Source of the DNA: Bacteroidota bacterium
GTDB lineage: Bacteria > Bacteroidota > Bacteroidia > Flavobacteriales > Weeksellaceae
Direction of reading: 5' to 3'
NCBI GenBank assembly: GCA_023393915.1
Contig: JAEXBS010000078.1
Span: forward strand, 51,028-115,027
DNA: 64,000 nucleotides
Part shown: positions 53,483 through 62,126 of the stretch, piece after piece
Position numbering within the stretch: the stretch's first letter is position 1
How the letters are laid out: each line of letters begins with the position of its first letter
Program-made: the position numbers and the translations under genes
Notes under the pieces: generated by a model
Seen by the model: the letters and a program-made list of their open reading frames with translations, nothing else
Database searches by the model: none
What the model was told of the DNA's origin: nothing

Positions 53483-56044
53483 ATGTCAAAAAATTTAGTA
53501 ATCGTTGAATCACCGGCCAAAGCAAAAACCATACAGAAATACCTGGGTAAGGATTTCGAAGTGAAATCCAGTTTCGGGCATATCCGAGATTTACCTAAAA
53601 AGGGTATGGGGATTGATTTGCAAACCTTTACTCCTGACTACGAAGTTTCTTCGGATAAGAAAAAGGTGGTCGGAGAACTAAAAGATGCGGTGAAGAAAGC
53701 CGACACTGTGTGGCTTGCTTCCGATGAGGACCGGGAAGGAGAAGCGATTGCTTGGCATTTAGCTCAAGAATTAAAATTGGATTCAAAGACCACGAAAAGG
53801 ATCGTCTTTCACGAAATCACAAAGAATGCTATACTAAGGGCAGTAGAAAATCCTCGTTCGATTGACCATAATTTAGTTAACGCTCAACAGGCACGTAGAA
53901 TTTTGGACCGTATTGTTGGGTTTGAAATGTCTCCTGTACTTTGGAAAAAAGTAAAAACAGGACTATCTGCTGGACGTGTACAATCTGTGGCAGTGCGGTT
54001 AGTCGTTGAAAGAGAAAAGGAAATTCGTGATTTCAAATACCAATCGGTTTTTAAGGTGGAAGGTTCTTTCCTTACTTCAGCTAAGGCCGCTTTACCCGCC
54101 AAATTAAAAGGTGAGTTCAAAGAAGAGCAGGAGGCTAAGGTGTATTTAGAGAAAGCCAAAGGGAAGGAATTTTCAGTACTTAATATAGAGAAGAAGCCAG
54201 GCAAGAGATCACCCTCTGCGCCATTTACTACTTCAACACTTCAGCAAGAAGCCTCTTCGCGTTTAGGTTATAATGTAACTACTACGATGCGACTGGCTCA
54301 AAGGCTGTATGAAGAAGGATTTATCACCTACATGAGAACCGATAGTGTGAATCTTTCTCAAGATGCGATTAATAGTGCAAAAGAGCAGATTATTTCTGAG
54401 TTTGGTGAGACTTACTCAAATCCCAAAAATTATACGACCAAGTCTTCGTCAGCTCAAGAGGCTCACGAGGCGATCCGACCAACGGATTTTTCACTAAAGA
54501 GTGTAGGGGATGTTCAATTGAACAAACTGTATCAACTTATCTATCGTCGTACACTTGCCTCTCAGATGAGTTCTGCTAAAATTGAAAAAACCGTAGTTGA
54601 AATAGGTACCCATGGCCTTACTCCAAATTTTGAAGCGCAAGGAGAGGTTATTGTTTTTGAAGGCTTTTTAAAAGCCTATGGAATAATAAAAAATGAAGAT
54701 GAAGAAGAGCAAAACACCGGTATCCTTCCTCAAGTTAGTGTAGGAGAAAAGCTAACTTACCAACAAATCACTGCTCAGGAGCGCTTTTCGCGTCCTTCAG
54801 CTCGTTATACTGAAGCAGCTCTTGTGCGTAAATTAGAGGAATTAGGAATTGGAAGACCTTCCACTTATGCGCCTACCATTCAAACGATACAGAATCGTGG
54901 GTATGTAGATAAAAGAGAAGTGGAGCCAATGACAAGAGAGGTTGTGAAGATTTCTCTCACAAAGGAATTGAAAAGGGAAGTAGTAAAAGAAAATTACGGA
55001 GGGGACAAGAACAAGTTCATACCAACAGATATTGGTGAAGTAGTAAATGAATTTTTAACAGGGCATTTTGCCGAAATTCTTGATTACGGATTTACCGCAC
55101 GAGTGGAAGAAGAGTTTGATGAAATTGCACAAGGTAAAAAGGAGTGGCAAAACGTCATGGGTGATTTCTATGATTTTTTCCATCCTAGAATTCAAGAAGT
55201 AGAGCAAAATGCAGAACGAGCTACAGGAGAAAGAAAACTAGGGACAGATCCAAAAAGTGGAAAGAACGTCTATGCTAGAATGGGTCGTTACGGAGCTATG
55301 ATTCAAATTGGGGAAAGTGATCAAGAGGAAAAGCCTTCTTATGCTAGCATTATGGCCAATCAAAACATTGCCACAATTACTCTTGAAGAAGCTTTGGAGC
55401 TATTTAAGCTCCCTTTTGATTTGCAACCGGTAGAATCTCTTCCTGTGAGCGTGGCAGTTGGAAGGTTTGGGCCCTATATCAAATGGGGAGATGTATTTAT
55501 CAGTATTCCCAAAGGTGAAGATCCCCTAAGCGTCGATCAAGATCGTGCAATCGAACTCATTGAAGAGAAGAAAAAAGCAGACGCTCCTATTTATCACTAT
55601 AAAGGAGAGCCAGTTACCAAAGGTAAAGGTCGCTTTGGTCCTTTTTTGAAATATAAGGATCTTTTTGTCAATGTTCCTAAGAAATACGATTTTGATAACT
55701 TAACTTCCAATGACATCGAAGAACTGATTTCGGCTAAAATCGAGAAAGAAGCCAATCGTTATATTAAGCAATGGGAGAAGGAAAGTATTGCCCTTGAGAT
55801 GGGAAGATGGGGTCCTTTTATTCGGTTTAAAAAAGCGAATTTTAAAATCCCGAAGAAGAAAAACGATGAGAAGTATTCTGTAGACGAACTTAAGGAAGTG
55901 GATCTCGACGAGGTGAAAAAATGGATTCTGGCACAGGATAAAAAAGCTTTTGATGCAAAGAAAACAGCGGTAAAGAAAGCAACAAAACCAAAAGCGGCAG
56001 CAAAACCAAAAACTGGAACAAAAAAAACGAGTTCTAAAAAATAA
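53483..56044 (+). CDS. topA: DNA topoisomerase I
   Basis: An 853-residue type IA topoisomerase relaxing negative supercoils. The N-terminal TOPRIM domain begins MSKNLVIVESPAKAKTIQKYLG in two visible parts (VIVESPAKAKTI, YLGKDFEV) and includes SDEDREGEAIAWH. The active-site Tyr is in FITYMRTDSV (about residue 281). C-terminal repeats with GRFGPY or GRFGPF units (about 645-800) replace classic Cys4 zinc fingers, and the last 30 residues are a Lys/Ala-rich tail. The start is set by the promoter and the usual N-terminus. Confidence 0.97.
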   Translation: MSKNLVIVESPAKAKTIQKYLGKDFEVKSSFGHIRDLPKKGMGIDLQTFTPDYEVSSDKKKVVGELKDAVKKADTVWLASDEDREGEAIAWHLAQELKLDSKTTKRIVFHEITKNAILRAVENPRSIDHNLVNAQQARRILDRIVGFEMSPVLWKKVKTGLSAGRVQSVAVRLVVEREKEIRDFKYQSVFKVEGSFLTSAKAALPAKLKGEFKEEQEAKVYLEKAKGKEFSVLNIEKKPGKRSPSAPFTTSTLQQEASSRLGYNVTTTMRLAQRLYEEGFITYMRTDSVNLSQDAINSAKEQIISEFGETYSNPKNYTTKSSSAQEAHEAIRPTDFSLKSVGDVQLNKLYQLIYRRTLASQMSSAKIEKTVVEIGTHGLTPNFEAQGEVIVFEGFLKAYGIIKNEDEEEQNTGILPQVSVGEKLTYQQITAQERFSRPSARYTEAALVRKLEELGIGRPSTYAPTIQTIQNRGYVDKREVEPMTREVVKISLTKELKREVVKENYGGDKNKFIPTDIGEVVNEFLTGHFAEILDYGFTARVEEEFDEIAQGKKEWQNVMGDFYDFFHPRIQEVEQNAERATGERKLGTDPKSGKNVYARMGRYGAMIQIGESDQEEKPSYASIMANQNIATITLEEALELFKLPFDLQPVESLPVSVAVGRFGPYIKWGDVFISIPKGEDPLSVDQDRAIELIEEKKKADAPIYHYKGEPVTKGKGRFGPFLKYKDLFVNVPKKYDFDNLTSNDIEELISAKIEKEANRYIKQWEKESIALEMGRWGPFIRFKKANFKIPKKKNDEKYSVDELKEVDLDEVKKWILAQDKKAFDAKKTAVKKATKPKAAAKPKTGTKKTSSKK

Positions 56045-56094
56045 TTCTAGGCGGTTTCTTTTCAACTTTAATCCTATAAAGTGTGTGTTTTTAC

Positions 56095-56102
56095 TACCTT
56101 TG
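56095..56102 (+). promoter_or_regulatory. Promoter -7 element
   Basis: TACCTTTG matches TAnnTTTG and lies 17 bp before the ATG at 56120. No -33 TTG at the normal spacing. Confidence 0.5.
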
Positions 56103-56119
56103 GACAAGAGATTTAAGCT

Positions 56120-57211
56120 ATGAATTATGAAGATTTTTTAGTTCCCGCCAAGCCCATTGCGGTTGAGAAATGGCAACTGGGAGCGAGCCTAAAGGATTCC
56201 TTGATGGCATCTGGAGTAGCCCTCGTTTTTGTTTCTGACTATCGAGGAGCAGGGAGAGATGCCTTTCCATTAAATTTTAGTGTTTTAAGAAAGGAACTCT
56301 TTTCCCTTGCAGAATTAGAATTCCCCATTCCGATTGCAGATATGGGAGATCTTGTTTCAGGACGTAGCCAGGAAGACACTATTTATATTTTGCAAGAATT
56401 ACTTTCGGCTTGTCACTATAATAATACTATTCCCTTAGTGATTGGAGGCAGCAATGATCTTAGTTTTACATTATATAGTGCACTTAATTTTCACCAGAAA
56501 CAAGTAAGTTATACTCAGGTTTCAAATAAAATATCACTCAAGTCGAGCGAAAATGTTTTGGATGAAACTAATTTTTTATCTAAAATTTTTAGCTCAAAAC
56601 AATTTTCGATTGAAAATTACGCCCATTTAGGATACCAAAAACATTTGAACTCCAAAGAAAGCATTGATTTGATTCGTCAGGTGGAGTTTGATTCAGTTCG
56701 GCTCGCAGAACTTATGAACTCACCAGAGGTGGTTGAGCCTTACACGCGATTTTCGGATTTGGTGACTATAGATGCAGATGCCATAGAGAGTTGTTCCCAA
56801 GCATTTTCCATCCATCCACAAATTAATGGACTTAGCAGGAGAGAAGTCTGCAGCGTGATGAAGCAAATCGGCATGAGTGAAAGCCTAAAGAGCATGGGTC
56901 TGTTCAACTTGGAAATTGAAAATCAAACTCAATTGAATTTTCAACTAATGGCCCAGATGATTTGGTATTTCTTAGAAGGCGTTAGTATTCGGAAATCACA
57001 TCCACAAGAAAAACAGTTTGAGACCTATTGGGTCATGGCTCAAGAAGGAGAATATGCTTTTCATCGAGAATTATTTAGCAATTTGTGGTATTTCGGTAAT
57101 GAGAAGGAAATCGAAAAAAACTTGCCCTGTTTGATAAGTGATTATGAGAAAGCAAAACGGGGGGAGTGGTCAACAAGATTAGAGCGTCATAGAAAAAAGC
57201 AAGTAAGTTAA
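56120..57211 (+). CDS. Degenerate arginase/formimidoylglutamase-fold protein
   Basis: A 363-residue protein of the ureohydrolase (arginase) superfamily. Alignable segments are VIGGSNDLSFTLYSAL (in place of GGGHD) and LVTIDADAIESCSQAF (in place of SxDxDxxDP). The central DAHxD metal motif is missing: a region with VSYTQVSNKISLKSS occupies its place. The two-manganese site therefore cannot form normally, so catalysis as an arginase or formimidoylglutamase is unlikely. It follows topA, with its own -7 element. Flavobacteria commonly have such a protein next to topA and gliding/secretion genes; those are not here. Confidence 0.8.
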   Translation: MNYEDFLVPAKPIAVEKWQLGASLKDSLMASGVALVFVSDYRGAGRDAFPLNFSVLRKELFSLAELEFPIPIADMGDLVSGRSQEDTIYILQELLSACHYNNTIPLVIGGSNDLSFTLYSALNFHQKQVSYTQVSNKISLKSSENVLDETNFLSKIFSSKQFSIENYAHLGYQKHLNSKESIDLIRQVEFDSVRLAELMNSPEVVEPYTRFSDLVTIDADAIESCSQAFSIHPQINGLSRREVCSVMKQIGMSESLKSMGLFNLEIENQTQLNFQLMAQMIWYFLEGVSIRKSHPQEKQFETYWVMAQEGEYAFHRELFSNLWYFGNEKEIEKNLPCLISDYEKAKRGEWSTRLERHRKKQVS

Positions 57212-57347
57212 TAAGGGATCTCCTGAAATTCAGGTTTCTTAAATTGGAATCGATTTTGTGTAATTAGGGTAGGAATTGGTTTTGAATTTATGTATTTTTA
57301 TCCTTATTTAACGAATTCTTAAGAATTTCCTTAATATAAATTTGTTT

Positions 57348-57355
57348 TATATTTG
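57348..57355 (+). promoter_or_regulatory. Promoter -7-like element, possible small transcript
   Basis: TATATTTG matches TAnnTTTG, with TAAATTTG 11 bp upstream as a second candidate. Neither has a -33 TTG at the usual distance. Confidence 0.4.
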
Positions 57356-57369
57356 CACATCTTTTACTA

Positions 57370-57423
57370 ATGGGTAAAATCCTAATAAAAGTATTGGTAT
57401 TGCTTCTTTTAAAAGAGATGTAA
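57370..57423 (+). CDS. Possible 17-residue hydrophobic peptide
   Basis: The frame reads MGKILIKVLVLLLLKEM. It starts 14 bp after a -7 motif and is followed by an AT-rich hairpin at 57439-57465. It has no ribosome-binding signal, but the organism rarely shows one. It may be chance in an AT-rich gap. Confidence 0.25.
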   Translation: MGKILIKVLVLLLLKEM

Positions 57424-57438
57424 TGCCTTACGCAATAT

Positions 57439-57465
57439 AATCAAAACAGAAATTTTCTTTTGATT
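57439..57465 (+). terminator. Weak AT-rich hairpin
   Basis: AATCAAAA (57439-57446) pairs with TTTTGATT (57458-57465), followed by a short T-run. It could end a small transcript from the promoter at 57348. Confidence 0.35.
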
Positions 57466-57493
57466 TTAGTGGAACAATGCTAAAGTATCTTTG
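57460..57493 (+). promoter_or_regulatory. Promoter of uppS-bamA
   Basis: TTG (57460-57462), 23-bp spacer, and TATCTTTG (57486-57493). The ATG of uppS is 64 bp downstream. Confidence 0.6.
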
Positions 57494-57557
57494 TGTTTTA
57501 TATAGGTAAGTTTCAGTGAAGAAAGAAGAAGCGAAGTTTGGATTAATTGGATAGTAT

Positions 57558-58319
57558 ATGAAGAGTTATAAAGAGGAAATTAATTTTGAAAAATTACCGA
57601 GGCACGTGGCCATAATTATGGATGGCAACGGTCGTTGGGCCAAGGAAAGGGGAGAGACCCGTACTTTTGGTCACAAGCACGCTATTGATGCGGTACGAGA
57701 TGCCATCAATGCCTGTAATGAAATCGGTATTCCCTATTTAACGCTTTATACTTTTTCTTCAGAAAACTGGAACCGACCACAACAGGAAGTCAGTTCTTTA
57801 ATGTCTTTGTTGTCTGAGACTCTTATATTAGAAGCTGAGAATATTTACAATAAAGGGTTGAGACTTCATGTAATAGGGGATATTCATAAGCTACCTGATT
57901 TGGTTCGTGATCAGCTCGAAACCATGATGGAAATGACCAAAGAAAGTAAGAATGGTAATTTAATTTTAGCCCTAAGTTATGGGTCGCAAAAGGAAATTCT
58001 TTCTGCCGTTAAATCCATTAGTAGAAAAGTGAAAGAGGGACAACTCTTGGAAGAAGATATAACTGAACAGGTTTTTGAAGAGCACCTCTACACTAAAGAT
58101 TTCCCACCGGTGGATTTAATGATACGTACCAGTGGAGAAGTAAGAATTAGTAATTTTCTGCTATGGCAATTGGCCTATGCAGAACTTCAGTTTTTAGATA
58201 TATTCTGGCCGGATTTTAACCGTGAGGAATTTTTTAAATGCATTGTGGATTACCAATGCAAAGAGCGTCGCTACGGAAAGATAAGTGAGCAGCTCCAAAA
58301 TGAATCCGAAAGTGAATAA
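57558..58319 (+). CDS. uppS: Isoprenyl transferase (undecaprenyl diphosphate synthase)
   Basis: A 253-residue cis-prenyltransferase making undecaprenyl diphosphate, the lipid carrier for peptidoglycan and O-antigen. The N-terminal catalytic motif is IMDGNGRWAKERG (Asp near residue 22), with TLYTFSSENWNRP and the C-terminal DLMIRTSGEVRISNFLLWQLAYAEL region in parts. It lies 24 bp before bamA, a usual Bacteroidota pairing. Confidence 0.96.
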   Translation: MKSYKEEINFEKLPRHVAIIMDGNGRWAKERGETRTFGHKHAIDAVRDAINACNEIGIPYLTLYTFSSENWNRPQQEVSSLMSLLSETLILEAENIYNKGLRLHVIGDIHKLPDLVRDQLETMMEMTKESKNGNLILALSYGSQKEILSAVKSISRKVKEGQLLEEDITEQVFEEHLYTKDFPPVDLMIRTSGEVRISNFLLWQLAYAELQFLDIFWPDFNREEFFKCIVDYQCKERRYGKISEQLQNESESE

Positions 58320-58343
58320 AGTAGTATAGACTTAAAAGATAAG

Positions 58344-60896
58344 ATGAGATTAAAATTATTGCCCATCATCATGTTTGCAGCCTCGACCTATTTCTATGGT
58401 CAGGAAACTCCAACGACGGGAAACCCAGGTGCCTCTAATTCCACGGAAACACAGAGTCAAACCGCAGGAACTTATTTCCTGAAAGATATCGTGATTGATG
58501 GCGTACAAAAATATACACCTGCACAGATACTTCGTTTTACAGGATTAAATAAGAATGAGCGTGTAGAAGTGCCGGGGCAACGAATCAGTAACGCCATAAA
58601 AAGGCTTTGGGAACAGAATATATTTTCTGTTGTTGAGGTTTATGTAGAGAGTGTTGAAGGAGAGCAGATCGTGCTGAGGTTCCGGTTAGAAGACCTTAAG
58701 GAGCTAGGTGAAGTTTCATTTGAAGGGAAAGGAGTGAACAAATCCAAGCAGGAGAAATTTACTAAAGATCACAATTTAAAACCGGGAACCAAGATTACTA
58801 GTGATTTGGTCTCAACAATTAAGTCAAAAATCCCACAAGAATATATTGGAAAGGGTTACGCGGATGCAAAGCTTACCATAGAAGAAAAAGCTAATGCTAG
58901 TGATCCTGCGCTTGTGGACTGGACAATCAATGTCGATCGTGGCAAGAGGATCAAAATTGATCACATTGAATTTACAGGAAATGAAAATGTTTCCGATGCC
59001 AAACTGCGCAAGAAAGGATTTAAAGAAACCAAGCAAAAAAGATTCGGAATTGGTGGTATTCTTAAATCCTCTAAATTTATTAAAGAAAAATACGAGGAGG
59101 ATAAAATCAATTTGATTCAATATTATCAGTCCTTAGGATTTAGGGATGCACAAGTAGTCTCTGATTCGATCTGGAGAAATGATCGTAACAATTATGAGAT
59201 TAAAGTTGATTTAGAAGAAGGAAAAAAATATTACATCGGAGATATTACTTTTTTAGGTAATACTACATACTCCACGGAAGTGCTCGAAAAGCTTCTAGGT
59301 TATAAATCAGGAGACATTTACGATGCCGTAGGATTTAATAAGAAAGTGGGTGAAGACGGAGGGTCTGAAGACGATACAGATATCAAATCGTTGTATTTGA
59401 ACAACGGATTTTTGTTTTCACAAGTAATTCCGGTAGAAAAATCAGTAGTAGGTGACTCTATTAATCTTGAGATTCGAATAAATGAAGGGGAAAAGGCTTC
59501 TTGGAATAGGGTTACTTGGTCCGGAAATACAACAACTCATGACCACGTAATACTTCGTTCTTTAGAAACGAAGCCAGGCGATTTGTTTTCCAAATCCATG
59601 ATTAAGAGAACATATTTTACGCTCGCTGGATTGCCTTATTTTGATCCACAACAGTTGGGTCAGAATATTGATCCAAATCCGCTAGACAACACAGTAAATA
59701 TGCACTGGACAGTGGTAGAGAAAGGTTCTTCTCAAGTTCAATTGCAAGCGGGATACGGAGGGAATTCATTTATTGGTACCTTAGGATTAACCTTTAATAA
59801 TTTCTCATTGAGAAATTTCCTGAAATTCAAAGATTTCAAACCGGTTCCGCAGGGTGATGGACAAACCTTTTCCATTCAAGCGCAAGCAGGTCAATACTTT
59901 CAAAACTATGGAATTAATTTCACTGAACCTTGGTTGTTTGGTAGTAAGCCTACCGCTCTATCGGTTGGTGTAAACTATTCCAAAGTGAATTATACCGATG
60001 CAACTGGACTAGATCAGAAACTAGGTATCTTCTCTGCAAGTGCGGGACTTAACCGTAGATTAAGTTGGCCAGACGATTGGTTCTCACTCTATACGGGTGT
60101 TCAATTCCAATCCTATAAATTTGAAAATTATCCATTCCAGTTTGGGCAAACCACTGAATACTATGGTAATGCGAAAAACTTTACTTTTAATGTTGGTTTA
60201 AGTCGAAACTCTGCCGGGTTCGACCCAATTTTCCCTACGACTGGTTCCAATTTGGAAGTTTCACTGAAGTTTACTCCTCCTTATTCCTTGCTTAACAAGA
60301 AAGATTATTCTTCAATGAGCGCGGTTGAGAAGTACGAATGGATGGAGTTTTATAAAGTGAAGCTAAAGGCGGATACTTACAATTCTGTTATCGGAAAACT
60401 AGTTCTAAGAAGTACCGCAGAGATGGGCTTTATGAACGGATATAATAAAGAGTTAGGAGCGCCGCCATTTGAGCGTTTTTATGTAGGAGGTACAGGGCTC
60501 TTTGGAGGACGTTTTGATGGTCGTGAGTTAATTCCGCTTCGTGGATATGAAAACGCATCGACAACAGGTTATACAACAAGTTCTCCTTACGATGTTACTC
60601 CATATGGAGGTGCAACCATTTATAGCAGACTTTCAGCAGAGCTTAGATATCCGATTTCATTGAATCAAACAGCAAAAATTTTCGCACTTGGTTTTGTTGA
60701 GGGAGGAAATGCTTGGAATTCTTGGGGCACATTTAATCCTTTCCAGTTAAAAAGGTCTGCAGGTGTAGGAATTCGTGTATATATGGGGGCGTTTGGACTT
60801 ATTGGATTTGATTTTGCTTACGGATTTGATTCGCCTATTGGTTCAAGTGAGCCAGCAGGATGGCAAACTCACTTCTTAATGAATCAGTCCTTGTAA
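58344..60896 (+). CDS. bamA: Outer membrane assembly factor BamA
   Basis: An 850-residue Omp85 protein that inserts beta-barrel proteins into the outer membrane. It has a signal peptide, then POTRA domains (about 45-445), and a C-terminal 16-strand barrel (about 460-850). The barrel includes the RGYE motif written here in LRGYENAS, preceded by FYVGGTGLFGGRFDG. It follows uppS and precedes the OmpH/Skp chaperone, forming an envelope biogenesis set. A Ser/Thr/Gln-rich linker lies just after the signal peptide. Confidence 0.95.
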   Translation: MRLKLLPIIMFAASTYFYGQETPTTGNPGASNSTETQSQTAGTYFLKDIVIDGVQKYTPAQILRFTGLNKNERVEVPGQRISNAIKRLWEQNIFSVVEVYVESVEGEQIVLRFRLEDLKELGEVSFEGKGVNKSKQEKFTKDHNLKPGTKITSDLVSTIKSKIPQEYIGKGYADAKLTIEEKANASDPALVDWTINVDRGKRIKIDHIEFTGNENVSDAKLRKKGFKETKQKRFGIGGILKSSKFIKEKYEEDKINLIQYYQSLGFRDAQVVSDSIWRNDRNNYEIKVDLEEGKKYYIGDITFLGNTTYSTEVLEKLLGYKSGDIYDAVGFNKKVGEDGGSEDDTDIKSLYLNNGFLFSQVIPVEKSVVGDSINLEIRINEGEKASWNRVTWSGNTTTHDHVILRSLETKPGDLFSKSMIKRTYFTLAGLPYFDPQQLGQNIDPNPLDNTVNMHWTVVEKGSSQVQLQAGYGGNSFIGTLGLTFNNFSLRNFLKFKDFKPVPQGDGQTFSIQAQAGQYFQNYGINFTEPWLFGSKPTALSVGVNYSKVNYTDATGLDQKLGIFSASAGLNRRLSWPDDWFSLYTGVQFQSYKFENYPFQFGQTTEYYGNAKNFTFNVGLSRNSAGFDPIFPTTGSNLEVSLKFTPPYSLLNKKDYSSMSAVEKYEWMEFYKVKLKADTYNSVIGKLVLRSTAEMGFMNGYNKELGAPPFERFYVGGTGLFGGRFDGRELIPLRGYENASTTGYTTSSPYDVTPYGGATIYSRLSAELRYPISLNQTAKIFALGFVEGGNAWNSWGTFNPFQLKRSAGVGIRVYMGAFGLIGFDFAYGFDSPIGSSEPAGWQTHFLMNQSL

Positions 60897-60978
60897 AGAA
60901 TAAAGAAAATTAGGTGCTTGACTTATTTCATTTGATTAATGAAAAAGAAACACAAGCCCATTGAAAAGAAAAAATCAG

Positions 60979-60986
60979 TAGATTTG
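60979..60986 (+). promoter_or_regulatory. Promoter -7 element for the OmpH-like gene
   Basis: TAGATTTG matches TAnnTTTG and lies 96 bp before the ATG at 61083. A TTG at 60961 gives only a 15-bp spacer. Confidence 0.45.
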
Positions 60987-61082
60987 CGCTGATGGTGAAA
61001 AGGGTTTTTTAACTTTTTTAAAATGACCTTATCTAAGTCAGTAGGAAACATAGAAACAATTAAAATTAATTATAATTCAGTT

Positions 61083-61583
61083 ATGAAAAAACTTAGTGTA
61101 TTATTTGCAGCGGTAATGATGGTTATGTCTGTAGGAGTTGCAAAGGCTCAAAAGATAGCATCAATGGACGTGGCTGCCATTCTTAGATTAATGCCAGAAA
61201 AACAAAAGGCAGATCAACAAATTATGACCTTAAGAAATACGAAAGGGGCAGAGATTGAAAAACAAATGCAATCCATGCGTACTACCTTTGAAAAGTACAA
61301 TGCAGAAGCACCTAAGCAAACGCAGCAAGTGAACGACCAAAGAACTCAGGAGCTAGCAAAATTGCAGGAAAATATCGATAAGCTTCAAGAAGCTGCGCAA
61401 AAAGATATTTTAGAAAAAACGGAAGTAGCGTACGCGCCTATTGAAAAGAAATTCAATGATGCGGTAACCAGGGTAGCAAAAGCAAACGGTTGGGATCTGA
61501 TCGTTGACGCAAATAATCCTGGAATTGTTTTCAATGGATTGCCTAATGCAACTGCTTTAGTTCAAAAAGAATTAGGACTTTAA
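61083..61583 (+). CDS. OmpH/Skp family periplasmic chaperone
   Basis: A 166-residue periplasmic chaperone for unfolded outer membrane proteins. The signal peptide is MKKLSVLFAAVMMVMSVGVAKA, written here in parts MKKLSVLFAAV and SVGVAKA. The mature KIASMDVAAIL segment forms the trimer body, and a long charged helical region (about 45-115) forms the tentacles. The start at 61083 is preferred; an upstream ATG at 61023 would put 20 polar residues before the signal peptide. Adjacent bamA supports the role. Confidence 0.92.
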   Translation: MKKLSVLFAAVMMVMSVGVAKAQKIASMDVAAILRLMPEKQKADQQIMTLRNTKGAEIEKQMQSMRTTFEKYNAEAPKQTQQVNDQRTQELAKLQENIDKLQEAAQKDILEKTEVAYAPIEKKFNDAVTRVAKANGWDLIVDANNPGIVFNGLPNATALVQKELGL

Positions 61584-61604
61584 GTTGAGATTTTAAATAT
61601 TATT

Positions 61605-61629
61605 AACCACCCAAACGGGTGGTTTTTTT
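61605..61629 (+). terminator. Rho-independent terminator
   Basis: AACCACCC (61605-61612) pairs with GGGTGGTT (61617-61624), a perfect 8-bp stem followed by five T. It ends the OmpH/Skp transcript. Confidence 0.88.
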
Positions 61630-61636
61630 ATTTTTG
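61629..61636 (+). promoter_or_regulatory. Promoter -7-like element next to a start codon
   Basis: TATTTTTG overlaps the end of the preceding terminator and ends four bases before the ATG at 61641, so the transcript would be leaderless or nearly so. Confidence 0.4.
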
Positions 61637-61640
61637 TCTT

Positions 61641-62126
61641 ATGAATAGAGAAATTGCTACTGAGGTGAAGGTGCGTTTTTCCGATTGCGATCCAATTGGA
61701 CACCTTAATAATGTTAAGTATTTAGAGTATATGCTCAATGCAAGGGAAGATCATGTAGAGGAGTTTTACGGTTTTACTTATGAGCAGTACATGAAAAAAA
61801 CAGGGTGTACTTGGATTGCAATTCAAAATGAGATTGCCTACTTAAAGGAAGTTAAGTACAACTCTAAGGTTTTGATTTCAAGCAAAACCATTGAACTGGG
61901 TGATCGAGTATCAAAAGTAGAAATTTTAATGAAAAGTATCGATGGGCTGACTGTGCATTCGGTGCTTTGGATTACCGTTATTTATTTTAATATGAAAACA
62001 CGTAGGTCGGAAGTTCATCCACCCGATACGAGAGATTTATTTAAAAAGTTTCTGGTGGAATTAGATCAGAAAGATTTTCAGGAAAGAGTCAGCTATTTAA
62101 GAAAACAGAACAAGCATGTCAAGTAA
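61641..62126 (+). CDS. Acyl-CoA thioesterase, 4-hydroxybenzoyl-CoA type
   Basis: A 161-residue hotdog-fold thioesterase. The active-site region is RFSDCDPIGHLNNVKYLEYM, in which the first Asp and the HxNN-type turn are conserved. It acts on acyl-CoA or acyl-ACP; the substrate is not deducible. It overlaps the following reductase gene by 11 bp, so translation is coupled. Confidence 0.9.
   Translation: MNREIATEVKVRFSDCDPIGHLNNVKYLEYMLNAREDHVEEFYGFTYEQYMKKTGCTWIAIQNEIAYLKEVKYNSKVLISSKTIELGDRVSKVEILMKSIDGLTVHSVLWITVIYFNMKTRRSEVHPPDTRDLFKKFLVELDQKDFQERVSYLRKQNKHVK

Larger units (their letters stand above)
57212..57557. other. 346-bp gap upstream of uppS
   Basis: The gap holds a weak hairpin CCTGA/TCAGG near 57220, two tandem -7-like motifs (TAAATTTG at 57337-57344 and TATATTTG at 57348-57355), a possible 17-residue reading frame (57370-57423), an AT-rich hairpin (57439-57465), and the uppS promoter at 57460-57493. 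No larger gene or known RNA is visible. Confidence 0.6.

Noticed and set aside
55960..56044. Repetitive Lys/Ala codons near the topA end
   Set aside because: This is a low-complexity basic tail common in topoisomerase I, not a mobile or satellite repeat.
55700..56107. 135-residue minus-strand frame rich in Phe and Cys
   Set aside because: It is the antisense shadow of the Lys-rich topA tail.
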